From Sambucus nigra (Eukaryota > Streptophyta > Magnoliopsida > Dipsacales > Adoxaceae), in contig OX422211.1 in NCBI GenBank assembly GCA_949130495.1, positions 537,666,872 through 537,730,871 of the forward strand: a DNA stretch of 64,000 nucleotides, read 5' to 3'. The notes beneath the pieces are model-generated. The model saw nothing but the letters and a program-made list of their open reading frames with translations, was not told the DNA's origin and did no database searches. Shown piece by piece: positions 11,901-21,599 of this stretch (position 1 is the stretch's first letter; each line of letters begins with the position of its first letter). The position numbers were made by a program, and so were the translations under genes.

Positions 11901-14900
11901 AACCGGGAGACCCGGGACTACGCGGTTAGTTCCTACAAATTACATTGGTCCCGTGCGAGGTGTTCGTGCCTCCTACGGGGTCGTTTGGGGGCTGGTTTGG
12001 GTTTTCACCCTTTCACGGCTTGTTTTTAAGTCAAAGTGTGATTTTTGCAAATTATCGTCATATTCTCAAACCGGGAGACCCGGGACTACGCGGTCAGTTC
12101 CTACAAGTTACATTGGTCCCGTGCGAGGTGTTCGTACCTCTTACGGGGTCGTTTGGTGGCTGGTTTGGATTTTCACCCTTTAACGGCATGTTTTTAACTT
12201 TAAGTGTGATTTTTTGAAATTATCGTCAGACTCTCAAACTGAGAGACCCGGGACAACGAGGTCAGTTCCTACACGTTACATTGGTCCCATGCGAGGTGTT
12301 CGTGCCTCCTACGGGGTCGTTTGGGGGCTGATTTGGGTTTTCAGCCTTTAACGGCTTGTTTTTAAGTCAAAGTGTGATTTTTGCAAATTATCGTCATACT
12401 CTCAGACGGGGAGACCCGAGACTACGCGGTCAGTTCCTACAAGTTACATTGGTCCCGTGCGAGGTGTTCGTGCCTCCTACGGGGTCGTTTGGTGGATGGT
12501 TTGGATTTTCACCCTTTAACGACTTGTTTTAAAGTTTAAGTGTAATTTTTGCAAATTATCGTCATATTCACAAACCGGGAGACCCGGGAATACGCGGTCA
12601 GTTCCTACAAGTTACATTTGTCCCGTGCGAGGTGTTCGTGTCTCTTACGGGGTCGTTTGGCGGCTGGTTTGGGGTTTCACCCTTTAACGGCTTGTTTTTA
12701 AGTTTAAGTGTTGATTTTTGTAAATTATCACCATATTCACAAACCGGGAGACCCGAAACTACGCGGTCAGTTCCTACGAGTTACATTGGTCCCGTGTGAG
12801 GTGTTCGTGCCTCTTACGGGGTCGTTTCGTGGCTGGTTTGGGTTTTCACTCTTCAACGGCTTGTTTTTAAGTCTAAGTGTGATTTTTGCAAATTATCGTC
12901 ATATTCACAAACCAGGAGACCCGGGACTACGCAGTCAGTTCCTACAAGTTACATTGGTCCCGTGCGAGGTGTTTGTGCCTCTCACGGGGTCGTTTGGGGG
13001 CTGGTTTCGATTTTCAACCTTTAACGGCTTGTTTTCAAGTTTAAATCTAATTTTTACAAATTATCGTCATATTCACAAATCGGGAGACCCGGGAATACGC
13101 GGTCAGTTCCTACAAGTTACATTGGTCCCGTGCGAGGTGTTCGTACCTCTTACGGGGTGGTTTGGGGTCTGGTTTGGGTTTTCACCCTTTAACGGCTTCT
13201 TTTTAAGTTTTAGTTTTGATTTTTGCAAATTATCATCATATTCTCAAACCGGGAGACCCGGGACAACGCGGTTAGTTCCTACAAGTTACATGAGTCCCGT
13301 GCGAGGTGTTCGTGCTTCTTACGGGGTCGTTTGGTGGCTGGTTTGGGTTTTCACCCTTTAACGGCCTGTTTTTAAGTTTAAGTGTTGATTTTTGCAAATT
13401 ATCGTCATATTCTCAAACCGGGAGACCCGGGACTACGCGGTCAGTTCCTACAAGTTACATTGGTCCCGTGCGAGGTGTTCGTGCTTCTTACGGGGTCGTT
13501 TGGTGGCTGGTTTGGGTTTTCACCCTTTAACGGCTTGTTTTTAACTTTAAGTGTGATTTTTGCAAATTATCGTCAGACTCTCAAACTGAGAGACCCGGGA
13601 CAACGAGGTCAGTTCCTACAAGTTACATTGGTACCATGCGAGGTGTTCGGGCCTCCAACGGGGTCATTTTGGGGCTGGTTTGGGATTTCACCCTTTAACG
13701 GCTTGTTTTTAACTAAGTGTGATTTTTGCAAATTATCGTCACACTCTCAAACCGGGAGACCCGGGACTACGTGGTCAGTTCCTACAAGTTACATTGGTCC
13801 CGTGCGAGGTGTTCGTGCCTCCTACGGGGTTGTTTGGTGGCTGGTTTGGGTTTTCACCCTTTAACGGCATGTTTTTAACTTTAAGTGTGATTTTTGCAAA
13901 TTATCGTCAGACTCTCAAACTGAGAGACCCGGGACAACGAGGTCAGTTCCTACAAGTTACATTGGTCCCATGCGAGGTGTTCGTGCCTCCTACGGGGACG
14001 TTTGGGGGCTGGTTTGAGTTTTCACCCTTTAACGGCTTGTTTTTAAGTCAAAGTGTGATTTTTGCAAATTATCGTCGTACTCTCAAACGGTGAGACCCGG
14101 GACTACGCGGTCAGTTCCTACAAGTTACATTGGTCCCGTGCGAGGTGTTCGTGCCTCTTACGGGGTCGTTTGGTGGCTGATTTGGATTTTCACCCGTTCA
14201 CGGCTTGTTTTTAAGTTTAAGTGTGATTTTTGCAAATTATCGCCATATTCTCAAATCGGAAGACCCGGGACTACGCGATCAGTTCCTACAAGTAACATTG
14301 GTCCCGTACGAGGTGTTCGTGCCTTCTACGGGGTCGTTTGGGGGCTGGTTTAGGTTTTGATCCTTTAACGGCTTGTTTTTAAGTTTAAGTGTGATTTTTG
14401 CAAATTATCATCATATTCACAAACCGGGAGACCCGGGACTACGCGGTCCGTTCCTACAAATTACATTGATCCCGTGCGAGGTGTTCGTGCCTCCTACGGG
14501 GTCGTTTGGGGGCTGGTTTGGGTTTTCAGCCTTTAATGGCTTGTTTTTAAGTCAAAGTGTGATTTTTGCAAATTATCGTCGTACTCTCAGACGGGGAGAC
14601 ACGGGACTACGCGGTCAGTTCCTACAAGTTACATTGGTCCCGTGCGAGGTGTTCGTGCCTCTTACGGGGTCGTTTGGTGGCTGGTTTGGATTTTCACCCT
14701 TTAACGGCTTGTTTTTAAGTTTAAGTGTGATTTTTGCAAATTATCGTCATATTCACAAACCGGGAGACCCGTAACTATGCGGTCAGTTCCTACAAGTACA
14801 TTGGTCTTGTGCGAGGTGTTCGTGCCTCTTACGGGGTCGTTTGGGGGCTGGTTTGGGTTTTCATCCTTTAACGGCTTGTTTTTAAGTCTAAGTGTTGATT

Positions 14901-16560
14901 TTTGCAAATTCTCATCATATTCTCAAACCGGAAGACCCGGGGACTACGCGGTCAGTTCCTACAAGTTACATTGGTCCCGTGCGAGGTGTTTGTGCCTCCT
15001 ACGGGGTCGTTTGGGAGCTGGTTTGGGTTTTCACCCTTTAACGGCTTGTTTTTATGTCTAAGTGTGATTTTTGCAAATCATCGTCATATTCTCAAATCGG
15101 GAGACCAGAGACTACACGGTCAATTCCTACAAGTTACATTGGTCCCGTGCGAGGTGTTTGTGCCTCCTACGGGGTCGTTTGGGAGCTGGTTTGGGTTTTC
15201 ACCCTTTAACGGCTTATTTTTAAGTCTAAGTGTGATTTTTGTAAATTATCATCATATTCTCAAATCTGGAGACCCGAGACTACATGGTCAATGCCTACAA
15301 GTTACATTGGTCCCGTGCGAGGTGTTTGTGCCTCCTACGGGATCGTTTGAGGGCTGGTTTGGATTTTCACCCTTTAACGGCTTATTTTTATGTTTAAGCA
15401 TTGATTTTTACAAATTATCATCATATGCTCAAACCGGGAGACCCGGGACTACGCGGTTAGTTCCTACAAGTTACATTGGTCCCGTGCGAGGTGTTCGTGC
15501 CTCCTACGGGGACGTTTGGTGGCCGATTTAGGTTTTCACCCTTTAACGGACTGCTATTAAGTGTAAGTGTTATTTTTGCAATTTATCACCATATTCTCAA
15601 ACCAGGAGGCCCGGGACTACACGGTCAGTTCCTACAAGTTACATTGGTCCCGTGCGAGGTGTTCGTGCCTCTTACGGGGTCATTTGGGGGTTGGTTTAGG
15701 TTTTCACCCCTTAACGGCTTGTTTTTAAGTCTAAGTGTGATTTTTGCAAATTATCGTCAGATTCACAAATCGGGAGACCCGAGACTACGCGGTCAGTTCC
15801 TACAAATTACATTGATCCCGTGCGAGGGGTTCGTGCCTCTTACGGGGTCGTTTTGGGTCTGGTTTGTGTTTTCACCTTTTAACGGCTTGTTTTTAAGTCT
15901 AAGTGTGATTTTTACAAATTATCGTCATATTCTCAAATCGAGAGACCCAGGACTACGCAGTCAGTTCCTATAAGTTACATTGGTCCCGTTCGAGGTGTTC
16001 GTGCCTCCTACGGGGTCGTTTGGGGGCTGGTTTGGGTTTTCACCCTTTAACGGCTTATTTTTAAGTTTAAGTGTTGATTTTTGCAAATTATCATTATATT
16101 CTCAAACCGGGAGACCCGGAACTACGCGGTCAGTTCCTACAAGTTACATGGTCCCGTGCGAGGTGTTCGCGCCTCCTACGGGGTCGTTAGGGGGCTGGTT
16201 TGGGTTTTCACCCTTTAACGTCTTCTTTTTAAGTTTAAGAGTTTATTTTTGCAAATTATCGTCGTATTTTAAAACCGAGAGACCCGTGACTATGCTGTCA
16301 GTTCGTACAAGTTACATTGGTCCCATGCGAGGTGTTCGTGCCTCTTACGGGACCGTTAGGGGGCTGGTTTGGGCTTTCACCCTCAAACGACTTGTTTTTA
16401 AGCCTAATATACATATTTTGAAATTATCGTTAACTACACGGTCAGTTCGTACAAGTTACATTGGTCCCGTGCGAGGTGTTCAGGCCTCTTACGGGGCCGT
16501 TTGGGGGCTGGTTTGAGTTTTCACCCTTTATGGGCTTGTTTTTAAGCCTAATCTATATAT
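5995..16560 (+). repeat. Satellite array inside the inner CACTA element
   Basis: About 63 head-to-tail monomers of the same satellite as the flanks, in the same orientation as 1-1438. The period measured at TTTTTAAG landmarks is 168 bp (11519, 11687, 11855; 12023, 12191). Variants of 166 and 169 bp arise from a short TTTTTAACTAAGTG junction and a GTTGATTTTT insertion. The array starts abruptly within a monomer (AAATTATCATCATACTC at about 6004) and decays at its right edge, where monomers after 16230 are diverged and one is cut to about 110 bp. Higher-order structure is present: 10021-12707 and 12708-15000 match at an offset of 2,687 bp (16 monomers). Confidence 0.95.
10021..14350 (+). repeat. 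16-mer higher-order repeat within the transposon-borne array
   Basis: Blocks beginning at 10021 and 12708 share the same ordered monomer variants (offset 2,687 bp). The second copy lacks one monomer of a local 166-bp duplication at 11032/11198, so the offset becomes 2,521 bp after about 11.2 kb. A related block starts at 7844 (offset about 2,177 bp). This indicates segmental amplification inside the transposon copy or before capture. Confidence 0.7.
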
Positions 16561-16776
16561 TATCAAATATTTTCATAAATTAATCTTAAAACTATACTAC
16601 AACAACCAGCTGACAATCCGGGTTTTAATTGGCTCACCCTCAACCTCCTATCACCACTACAACCCAATCGAGTACAAAAACTAATAATATTATTAATCAA
16701 TGACCAAGAATTAAAATTACCTTTATCCGTATCAATTTTACGATAGTATAACTTGAATGTCCGGAACTAGATTAGC
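16561..16776. other. Unassigned AT-rich sequence
   Basis: Between the degenerate satellite edge and the MMS21-like fragment. No ORF, RNA gene or repeat was recognised. Confidence 0.5.
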
Positions 16777-17214
16777 TCAGCCGATCAAATCATTAAGTTT
16801 GTCTTCCTGCATCATCAAATCATCTAGAATTACTCATCTTATTAATAGAGCACATATATTATAGTTACATACAATCTAAGTAAACCCTTTTATATTAGTA
16901 ATGTAGTAGAGGCATTACCTTCATAAAAAAACTAAAATAGAATAAGTTTCCTAAGTTCCAAAGGTTATGAATTAATGGTTACCATTTGAGATTGATTGTC
17001 TCTCTCCAAATCAATCCCAATTTCCTTCATCGCCATTAGAGCTTTTCGGATTTCCTGAAACACACAATCAAAACTCAATTTGCATAAAAAATTAGTTTGA
17101 CGGTTTAAGGAAGAGGAAATTTACAACGACGACAGATTGATTGTCCGAGTAAATAGCTGAAGCGACGAATTTGATTCTTCCGGCAATGTTACTTTTGCGA
17201 GAGGTGGAGGTCAT
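16777..17214 (-). pseudogene. Captured MMS21/HPY2 (NSE2 SUMO ligase) N-terminal fragment
   Basis: Minus strand. Exon 1 is 17214-17125 (30 codons from ATG), then a 70-nt intron with GTAAAT donor and TTTCAG acceptor, then exon 2 at 17054-16983 (24 codons), ending ATG|GTAACC. The 54-residue product has AGRI, SDNQS, EIRKAL, AMKEIG and LERDNQSQ. These align, from my knowledge of the family, with the start of plant MMS21/HPY2, the SUMO E3 ligase of the SMC5/6 complex (AGRI, SDN, IRKA, MK.I, LE..NQ). A possible third exon from 16806 reads ten codons to a stop and does not resemble the family. The SP-RING catalytic half is absent. The introns are kept, so capture was at the DNA level, as in Pack-type elements. 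A close alternative is another short coiled-coil protein. Confidence 0.62.
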
Positions 17215-17695
17215 TTGGCTCGGTGGAAAATTTTTATGTGCACGCCTATCTCAAGTGTTTGGAGGGAAATTTTTCCTGACTACATATTGAATTTTGCCGG
17301 CCCTAGCCTCCACCACCACAATGCTCTCACCCTCTCTACAAACAACTAACCCCAAATCGCACTAAATAAACACCAAGCTCAAATCGAAAGAAGAAACCCT
17401 CTGCTCAAAAATCAAATCAAACAGATTGTTAATAAATTAAACCCAACAGATTAATATTTTTAAAAAAAAACAACAAATCAGCCCCAAACTTTTCAACAAA
17501 CCAACAACAAAAATCAGTCCAGAATTTAATATCTAAATTAATTAAACAGATTGTTAATAAATTAAACCCAAAAACAAACTCAAACAAAACAAAAAAAATT
17601 CAACACAGATTCAAACTTAAAAGTCTTTGTTATCAGATCAGTTTGAGATTTAAAACACACCAGCCCCAAAAGTTTCAATCTTACACAGCAACAAC

Positions 17696-17733
<38 letters not shown>

Positions 17734-17786
17734 TATATATAGGTACCGTAAGTATTTATGTATAGATATGTATATATATGTATAAA
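17215..17786. other. A-rich spacer with (AT)n microsatellite
   Basis: AT-rich, low-complexity DNA. An (AT)n tract spans about 17699-17729. On the minus strand a plausible acceptor (TTTTTGAGCAG) ends at 17401, which could join the upstream donor at 17803 to sequence preceding the MMS21-like ATG. No protein similarity was seen. Confidence 0.5.
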
Positions 17787-17803
17787 TTAAAAAAAAAACT
17801 TAC

Positions 17804-18140
17804 CCAAATACCGGCCATCGAAATCACGGCCGGAGAAACTTGTACCACGCCGGACTGAAAAACCTCCACACCGGAATCTCAACACCAGAAACCCCGTACC
17901 ACACCGGACTGAAAAAGCCAGAACCACCGGAAATAATGCGACTCTGAAAATGGGGACCACCGGGACCGGAACCGGAACCATCACAGAAAAAGAAAACGCG
18001 CTGGAACAAAGAAGCCACACCGGAAAAACCAAAAAAAAAAAATTGAACACGTTGAAACTAAGATCTCCTTCAAACCCCAAAAGAGACCAAATCAAATCTG
18101 TTTGATCAAAAAGATCAGAAATCTGGCAGTTGAGGTTCAT
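17804..18140 (-). CDS. Unrecognised first-exon ORF behind the inner element's promoter end
   Basis: Minus-strand ORF whose ATG at 18140 follows a CT-rich leader (18141-18260). It runs 112 codons to TTTGG|GTAAGT, a near-perfect splice donor at 17803; without splicing it ends at 17787. The protein is rich in Val, Phe and Pro, with a hydrophobic stretch near residues 30-55 and two similar segments near the end (FSVRCGTGF, FSVRRGTSF). No family is recognised. Terminal region, CT-rich leader and donor repeat the layout of the outer element's left end, so this is probably the first exon of a transcript reading inward toward the MMS21-like fragment. Coding status is uncertain. Confidence 0.35.
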
Positions 18141-18260
18141 CTTGAGAGAGAGAGAGAGAGAGGGAGAGAGATGAGACCAAAAAAATGAGGTCGTGTGAGG
18201 GATAGAGACGAGAGGGAGGAGAGACGAGCGGGATATCTAATTGAGAGAGGAGAGAGAGCG
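18141..18260 (-). promoter_or_regulatory. CT-rich leader at the inner element's 5' end
   Basis: Seen as GAGAGA runs on the + strand. The placement relative to the 172-bp terminal region resembles the CT-rich leader at 1625-1840, although the sequences align only loosely beyond the terminal region. Confidence 0.45.
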
Positions 18261-18305
18261 GGAGACAAAAATTTGGAAGGAAGTATATTATTTTTTTAGA
18301 CTATT

Positions 18306-18477
18306 TATATTTTAGTAAGTGTACTCAATTTTGGCACACTTTAAAACAGTGCCAAATTTTGGCACTGTTTTAAAGTGTGCCAAAATGCTATTAAACCGTG
18401 CCAAAATCTGGCACAGTTTTAAACTGTGCCAGATTTTTAATATCAGGGTGTGCCAAATTGCTGTTTTTGGTGTAGTG
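18306..18477 (-). repeat. Inner element 5' terminal region (172 bp)
   Basis: Reverse complement of 1439-1610 with about six differences, ending in CTGTTTTTGGTGTAGTG. It contains the same GGCAC/GTGCC palindromes. The similarity shows that the two elements belong to one family and lie in opposite orientation. Confidence 0.9.
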
Positions 18478-18480
18478 ATT
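18478..18480 (+). other. Target-site duplication, right copy (ATT)
   Basis: ATT directly after GGTGTAGTG; partner of 5000-5002. Confidence 0.88.
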
Positions 18481-19826
18481 GCTTATGCATTCATTTTCGG
18501 ATGATAAGCCTTTGTTTAAAGCTATACAGCGGATCAGCATATTCTTTAATGTGTTGTGTGCCAAAGTGATATTTAGAGAACATCTTTTGAAGGCTAAAAA
18601 CGCATTGGTAGAGGCACTTTGTGTCTTTGAAATTTATTTTCCACCTGCCTTTTTTGTGGTGATGATCCACCTCATGCACCATTTAGCCGATGAAGCTTTG
18701 ACAGCTGGGCCACCAAGATATCGGGCGATGTGGTTATTTGAGAGAGAAATGGGAAGATATAAAAAGTGGTCACGAAACAAGAGGTACATTGAAGGGAGCA
18801 TTGCTAATGCATATTTGTTACATGAAGCTTCTTTGTATGCCATGGAGTACATATCCAAAAGAGGTGAAGGAACTCATAAGAGGAATCTTGAGGATTTTCT
18901 TGATGATGAGTTTGATGACTCGGAATGCCAACGACCATTGGGTAAAAGTAAAGAATTGATCTTAAATAATGTACAATATGAGCAAGTGCGAAGATGGGTT
19001 TTATCTCAATGCGACAGTGTTGATGAATGGAGAAGGTACACACTTAGTTCTATGTTAATTCATATTAATTGATTGTAATGTGATATTTCTTAATTTTGAA
19101 ACTAATTTCTTGTAGAAAATTTGTGGTAACTGAGACTCAATCGACGCATAGAATTGATGATTTCATCCCTTGGCTAAGGAACGAGGCAAGTCTTTATTTA
19201 TACATGTACTTTTTTATCAACCGTAATTATTTTTAATGAAACTTGAAAAAATTATCAATTCCTTACAGGCCTCAAGATTTAATGATACGGGAATTTTGCC
19301 ATATGCTGATGGTCCTCTCCATAGGGTTACCAGTTATGAGAAATTTCAATGTAATGGGTACACCTTTTGTACTTCTGGACATGAAGAGAATCATAACTTT
19401 CAGAGTAGTGGTGTATCCACTAATGCCTTTAATAAGAAGGGGATTATGACAACCTTTTATGGAGTTATTAGACAAATACTCGACCTCAATTACATAGAGT
19501 TCGCACATACTGTCTTTTATTGTGATTGGGTGGATGTTGATGATAAGAATGCTTGCAAAGTTGAACCCACCTCAAAATTGGTGATGGTGAATCTTAGTAA
19601 GCTCGTGAGTAAAAATACCATTCACGATGATCCGTTCATCCTTGCATCTCAAGCCAGTCAAGTATTTTATTGTCAAGATGTAAAGCTGAATGGGTGGTCA
19701 GTTGTTTTACACTCTCCCAAGAGACTGACGAAAGAAATAGATGCGATTGATATTGACCGTACGATGTATGACTCCATTCTCGAGGAAAATGATAAATTGC
19801 TGGAGCTTTTGGACACAGATTTCTAG
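18481..19826 (+). pseudogene. TNP2-like CACTA transposase, 3' part
   Basis: Continuation of the gene interrupted at 5003. The exon to 19035 ends AGAAG|GTACAC. The next exon is 19116-19185 (acceptor TTCTTGTAG). The last exon is 19269-19826, with stop TAG. The first part has the DUF4218-like block: FFNVLCAKV, CVFEIYFPPAFF, MIHLMHHLADEA, GPPRYR and EGSIANAYL. The last has the DUF4216-like block: NGYTFCTS, FQSSGV, YGVIRQILDLNY, PFILASQASQVFY. The second intron uses a GC donor (GAG|GCAAGT) with acceptor CTTACAG. Both introns join in phase with the conserved protein. No stop lies in this part, so the damage is confined to the 5' part and the insertion. These domains follow the catalytic core in all TNP2 proteins. 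Confidence 0.9.
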
Positions 19827-20079
19827 TGCAATGATTTAGTTCTGAACTTGTTTTTGAATATGCGATATTCTATTTATTCCGTTTGTTGTTGTTGTTGTTG
19901 TTGTTGTAAACATTTAATAGTTTATTGCTTTTTGAACATTTAATACAGGTATGGTTGTTTGAAATTATAATTCTATTTGAACATGCCATCTTCTTTATAT
20001 TGCTATTTGAACATGTAATATTCTTGTAAATGTTTATTTTGATTATTTTGGTGTATAATAGTCACTTTTTTCCAGATAA
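19827..20079. other. Intergenic spacer with (GTT)n and TTTGAACAT repeats
   Basis: A GTT/TTG microsatellite spans about 19881-19907. TTGAACAT recurs near 19933, 19977 and 20009. The sequence TTTTTCCAG just before the next ATG may be a 5'UTR acceptor. Confidence 0.6.
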
Positions 20080-21573
20080 ATGTCTCATATGGGTGATACT
20101 TCGCAACCGTCAATAAATGGGGAGACACCTACAACAACCTCCCGTTTTAAGGTTGCTTCGGGTGCTTCAAGAGTAGGTGGTGACTCTTCCACTAAGAAGT
20201 TAAAATTTAATGAGCACGGCCTTCCAGTTGGTGAAGACTCATATACACTCTCAACCAGGTTGGGAGACTTAGCAAGGACACATGTTCTCATATCTTATAC
20301 GAGTTGGAAACAAGTGGATGTGCGATATAAGAACTCAGTTTGGTCATCATTAATGGTATACTATTCCTTTCTATTCCAAAGAATGTAAATTCAATTATGT
20401 GATGTTTTAATTTTATTTCTTCATATATTGTAGAAAGAGTTCCCAAATGTGCGCGAAAGTCAGAAGCAAATTTTTATGAAAAAAGCGAACGATGCTTGGA
20501 AAAAGTTCAAGTAAAAGCTAAGGGTTAATTTGAAGGATGGTGATATTGGAAAGTGGAAGGAGAAAGTGCCACGAAATGTCAAATCTGAGGACTGGGAGGT
20601 GTTTTGCAATAATGAAGTTTTAGAGGTTCAAAAGGCTTTGCGAAGAAAGAACAAAGAGACTAAACTAAATTGTGCGAGAAAGACAACTCATAATACAGGT
20701 CGTCATGGTTATGCCCGAGCTTCAGAGAATTGGAGAAAGGAGCATGGGCGTGCACCCACTCGTGCTGAATTGTGGTTGGCAACTCATATAATCAAAGGAG
20801 GTGGTTATGCCCCTCATGATAAAATATTTGCGGTAATTTAAATTTTTTAATGTTCGTTTTGTTTAAAAAAAGTATCGTATCATCAAACCTAATGTTAATA
20901 TATTTTTATACAGGACAAAATTCAAATGCTTTTGGATGTATACAAAGCGAGTGGTCAGGAGGAGACCCTGGATGCCGGGCCTATTTTTGAGGTTTTCAAA
21001 AAAGATACGCGAGGACGTGTTCATTGTGTTGGGTCCACAATTTCAAGAACCGCTATATTAGGGTCGGCATTTGCTAGAGAAATGCTTGAGGAGGTGAAAG
21101 AGGACACCGGAAATTGGAAGGATCATGTTGATCACCTTAGGAGTGACATAGAGGGGATAAAATCCTCATTAGATGAATTCATTACCGACTTCAAAACTGG
21201 GAAATTTTCATGTGTTGGACACAACGTTCAGGAGTTACCTACTATAGGCACTGGAACTCCTTCGTGTTCTCGTTCCTCCCCTGCATTCGAGGTTCCAAAT
21301 TTCACCTCGCTAATTGAATGCAAAATACTATCCCACACACGTGAACTTGTTGGTTATGGGAGGAAAACGCAACCAGGAGCCGTCTCGACCGTTTACTTCC
21401 ATAAGTTGAGAAAGAATGAAGTGCGAGTTTTACTCGATGACATCAAAGTGCCCGAGTATCCAGTTTGGGGTGGAAAACAAGCTCATTGCGAGAACTTGGA
21501 AGATGTTGGTAAAAATGGAATTATGTATTGGCTCGACGAACTTTGTCCTCCCATTGGTGACACCGACGAATGA
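20080..21573 (+). pseudogene. Transposase_24-like (Ptta/En/Spm) second CACTA protein, one nonsense codon
   Basis: Second gene of the outer element, in the position of the TNPA-type DNA-binding accessory protein that recognises subterminal motifs. Exons: 20080-20355 (ATG to LM|GTATAC), 20434-20832 (acceptor TTGTAG, donor GCG|GTAATT) and 20914-21573 (acceptor ATACAG, stop TGA). All junctions are phase 0, giving about 444 residues. A SYTSWKQVD segment is followed by AWKKFK, and GRHGYARASENW and GRAPTRAELWLATH are typical of Transposase_24 proteins. A helical, probably coiled-coil stretch follows (EMLEEVKED to LDEFITDFK). TAA at 20512-20514 interrupts exon 2 between KKFK and KLRVNL, in frame on both sides, so a point nonsense mutation is likely. 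The element's helper function is probably lost. Confidence 0.85.
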
Positions 21574-21599
21574 CCTTTGTCCTCCCATTGGTGACACCG
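21541..21599 (+). repeat. 34-bp tandem duplication over the stop of the second gene
   Basis: CTTTGTCCTCCCATTGGTGA and the next five bases occur at 21541 and again at 21575. The first copy encodes LCPPIGDT and is followed by the stop; the second encodes the same residues in another frame, which then continues as GDLRHLASKYFPLRY. The duplication may have created the present C terminus. Confidence 0.75.

Larger units (their letters stand above)
5003..18477 (-). mobile_element. Inner CACTA element carrying a satellite array and gene fragments
   Basis: Bounded by CACTACACCAAAAACAG at 5003 and its reverse complement ending at 18477, flanked by ATT on both sides. It is inserted inside the TNP2 coding sequence, and deleting it with one ATT rejoins codons GCA-TTG-CTT in the frame used on both sides. 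Its right end is the promoter-type terminus, the inverted match of 1439-1610, so the element runs on the minus strand, opposite to its host element. It encodes no transposase and would depend on a relative. Contents from left to right: subterminal palindromes (5003-5515), AT-rich DNA, a 10.5-kb satellite array (5995-16560), an MMS21-like fragment, and an unrecognised ORF with a CT-rich leader. A CACTA element filled mainly with satellite is unusual. Confidence 0.88.

Noticed and set aside
12100..12150. CENP-B box in the satellite (TTCG...CGGG)
   Set aside because: TTCG and CGGG are separated by nine bases rather than the required seven, and the central A is not in place.
16777..16806. Third exon of the MMS21-like fragment
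   Set aside because: The acceptor is plausible, but the ten codons before the stop do not resemble the family, so it was kept only as a possible read-through into element sequence.
1439..18477. A single CACTA element spanning 1439-18477, suggested by its 172-bp inverted ends
   Set aside because: Flanks do not match (ACT versus ATT), whereas 5003/18477 have matching ATT and removal restores the TNP2 frame exactly.
18634..19043. Minus-strand ORFs at 18634-18858 and 18804-19043
   Set aside because: Antisense shadows of the conserved TNP2 C-terminal region.
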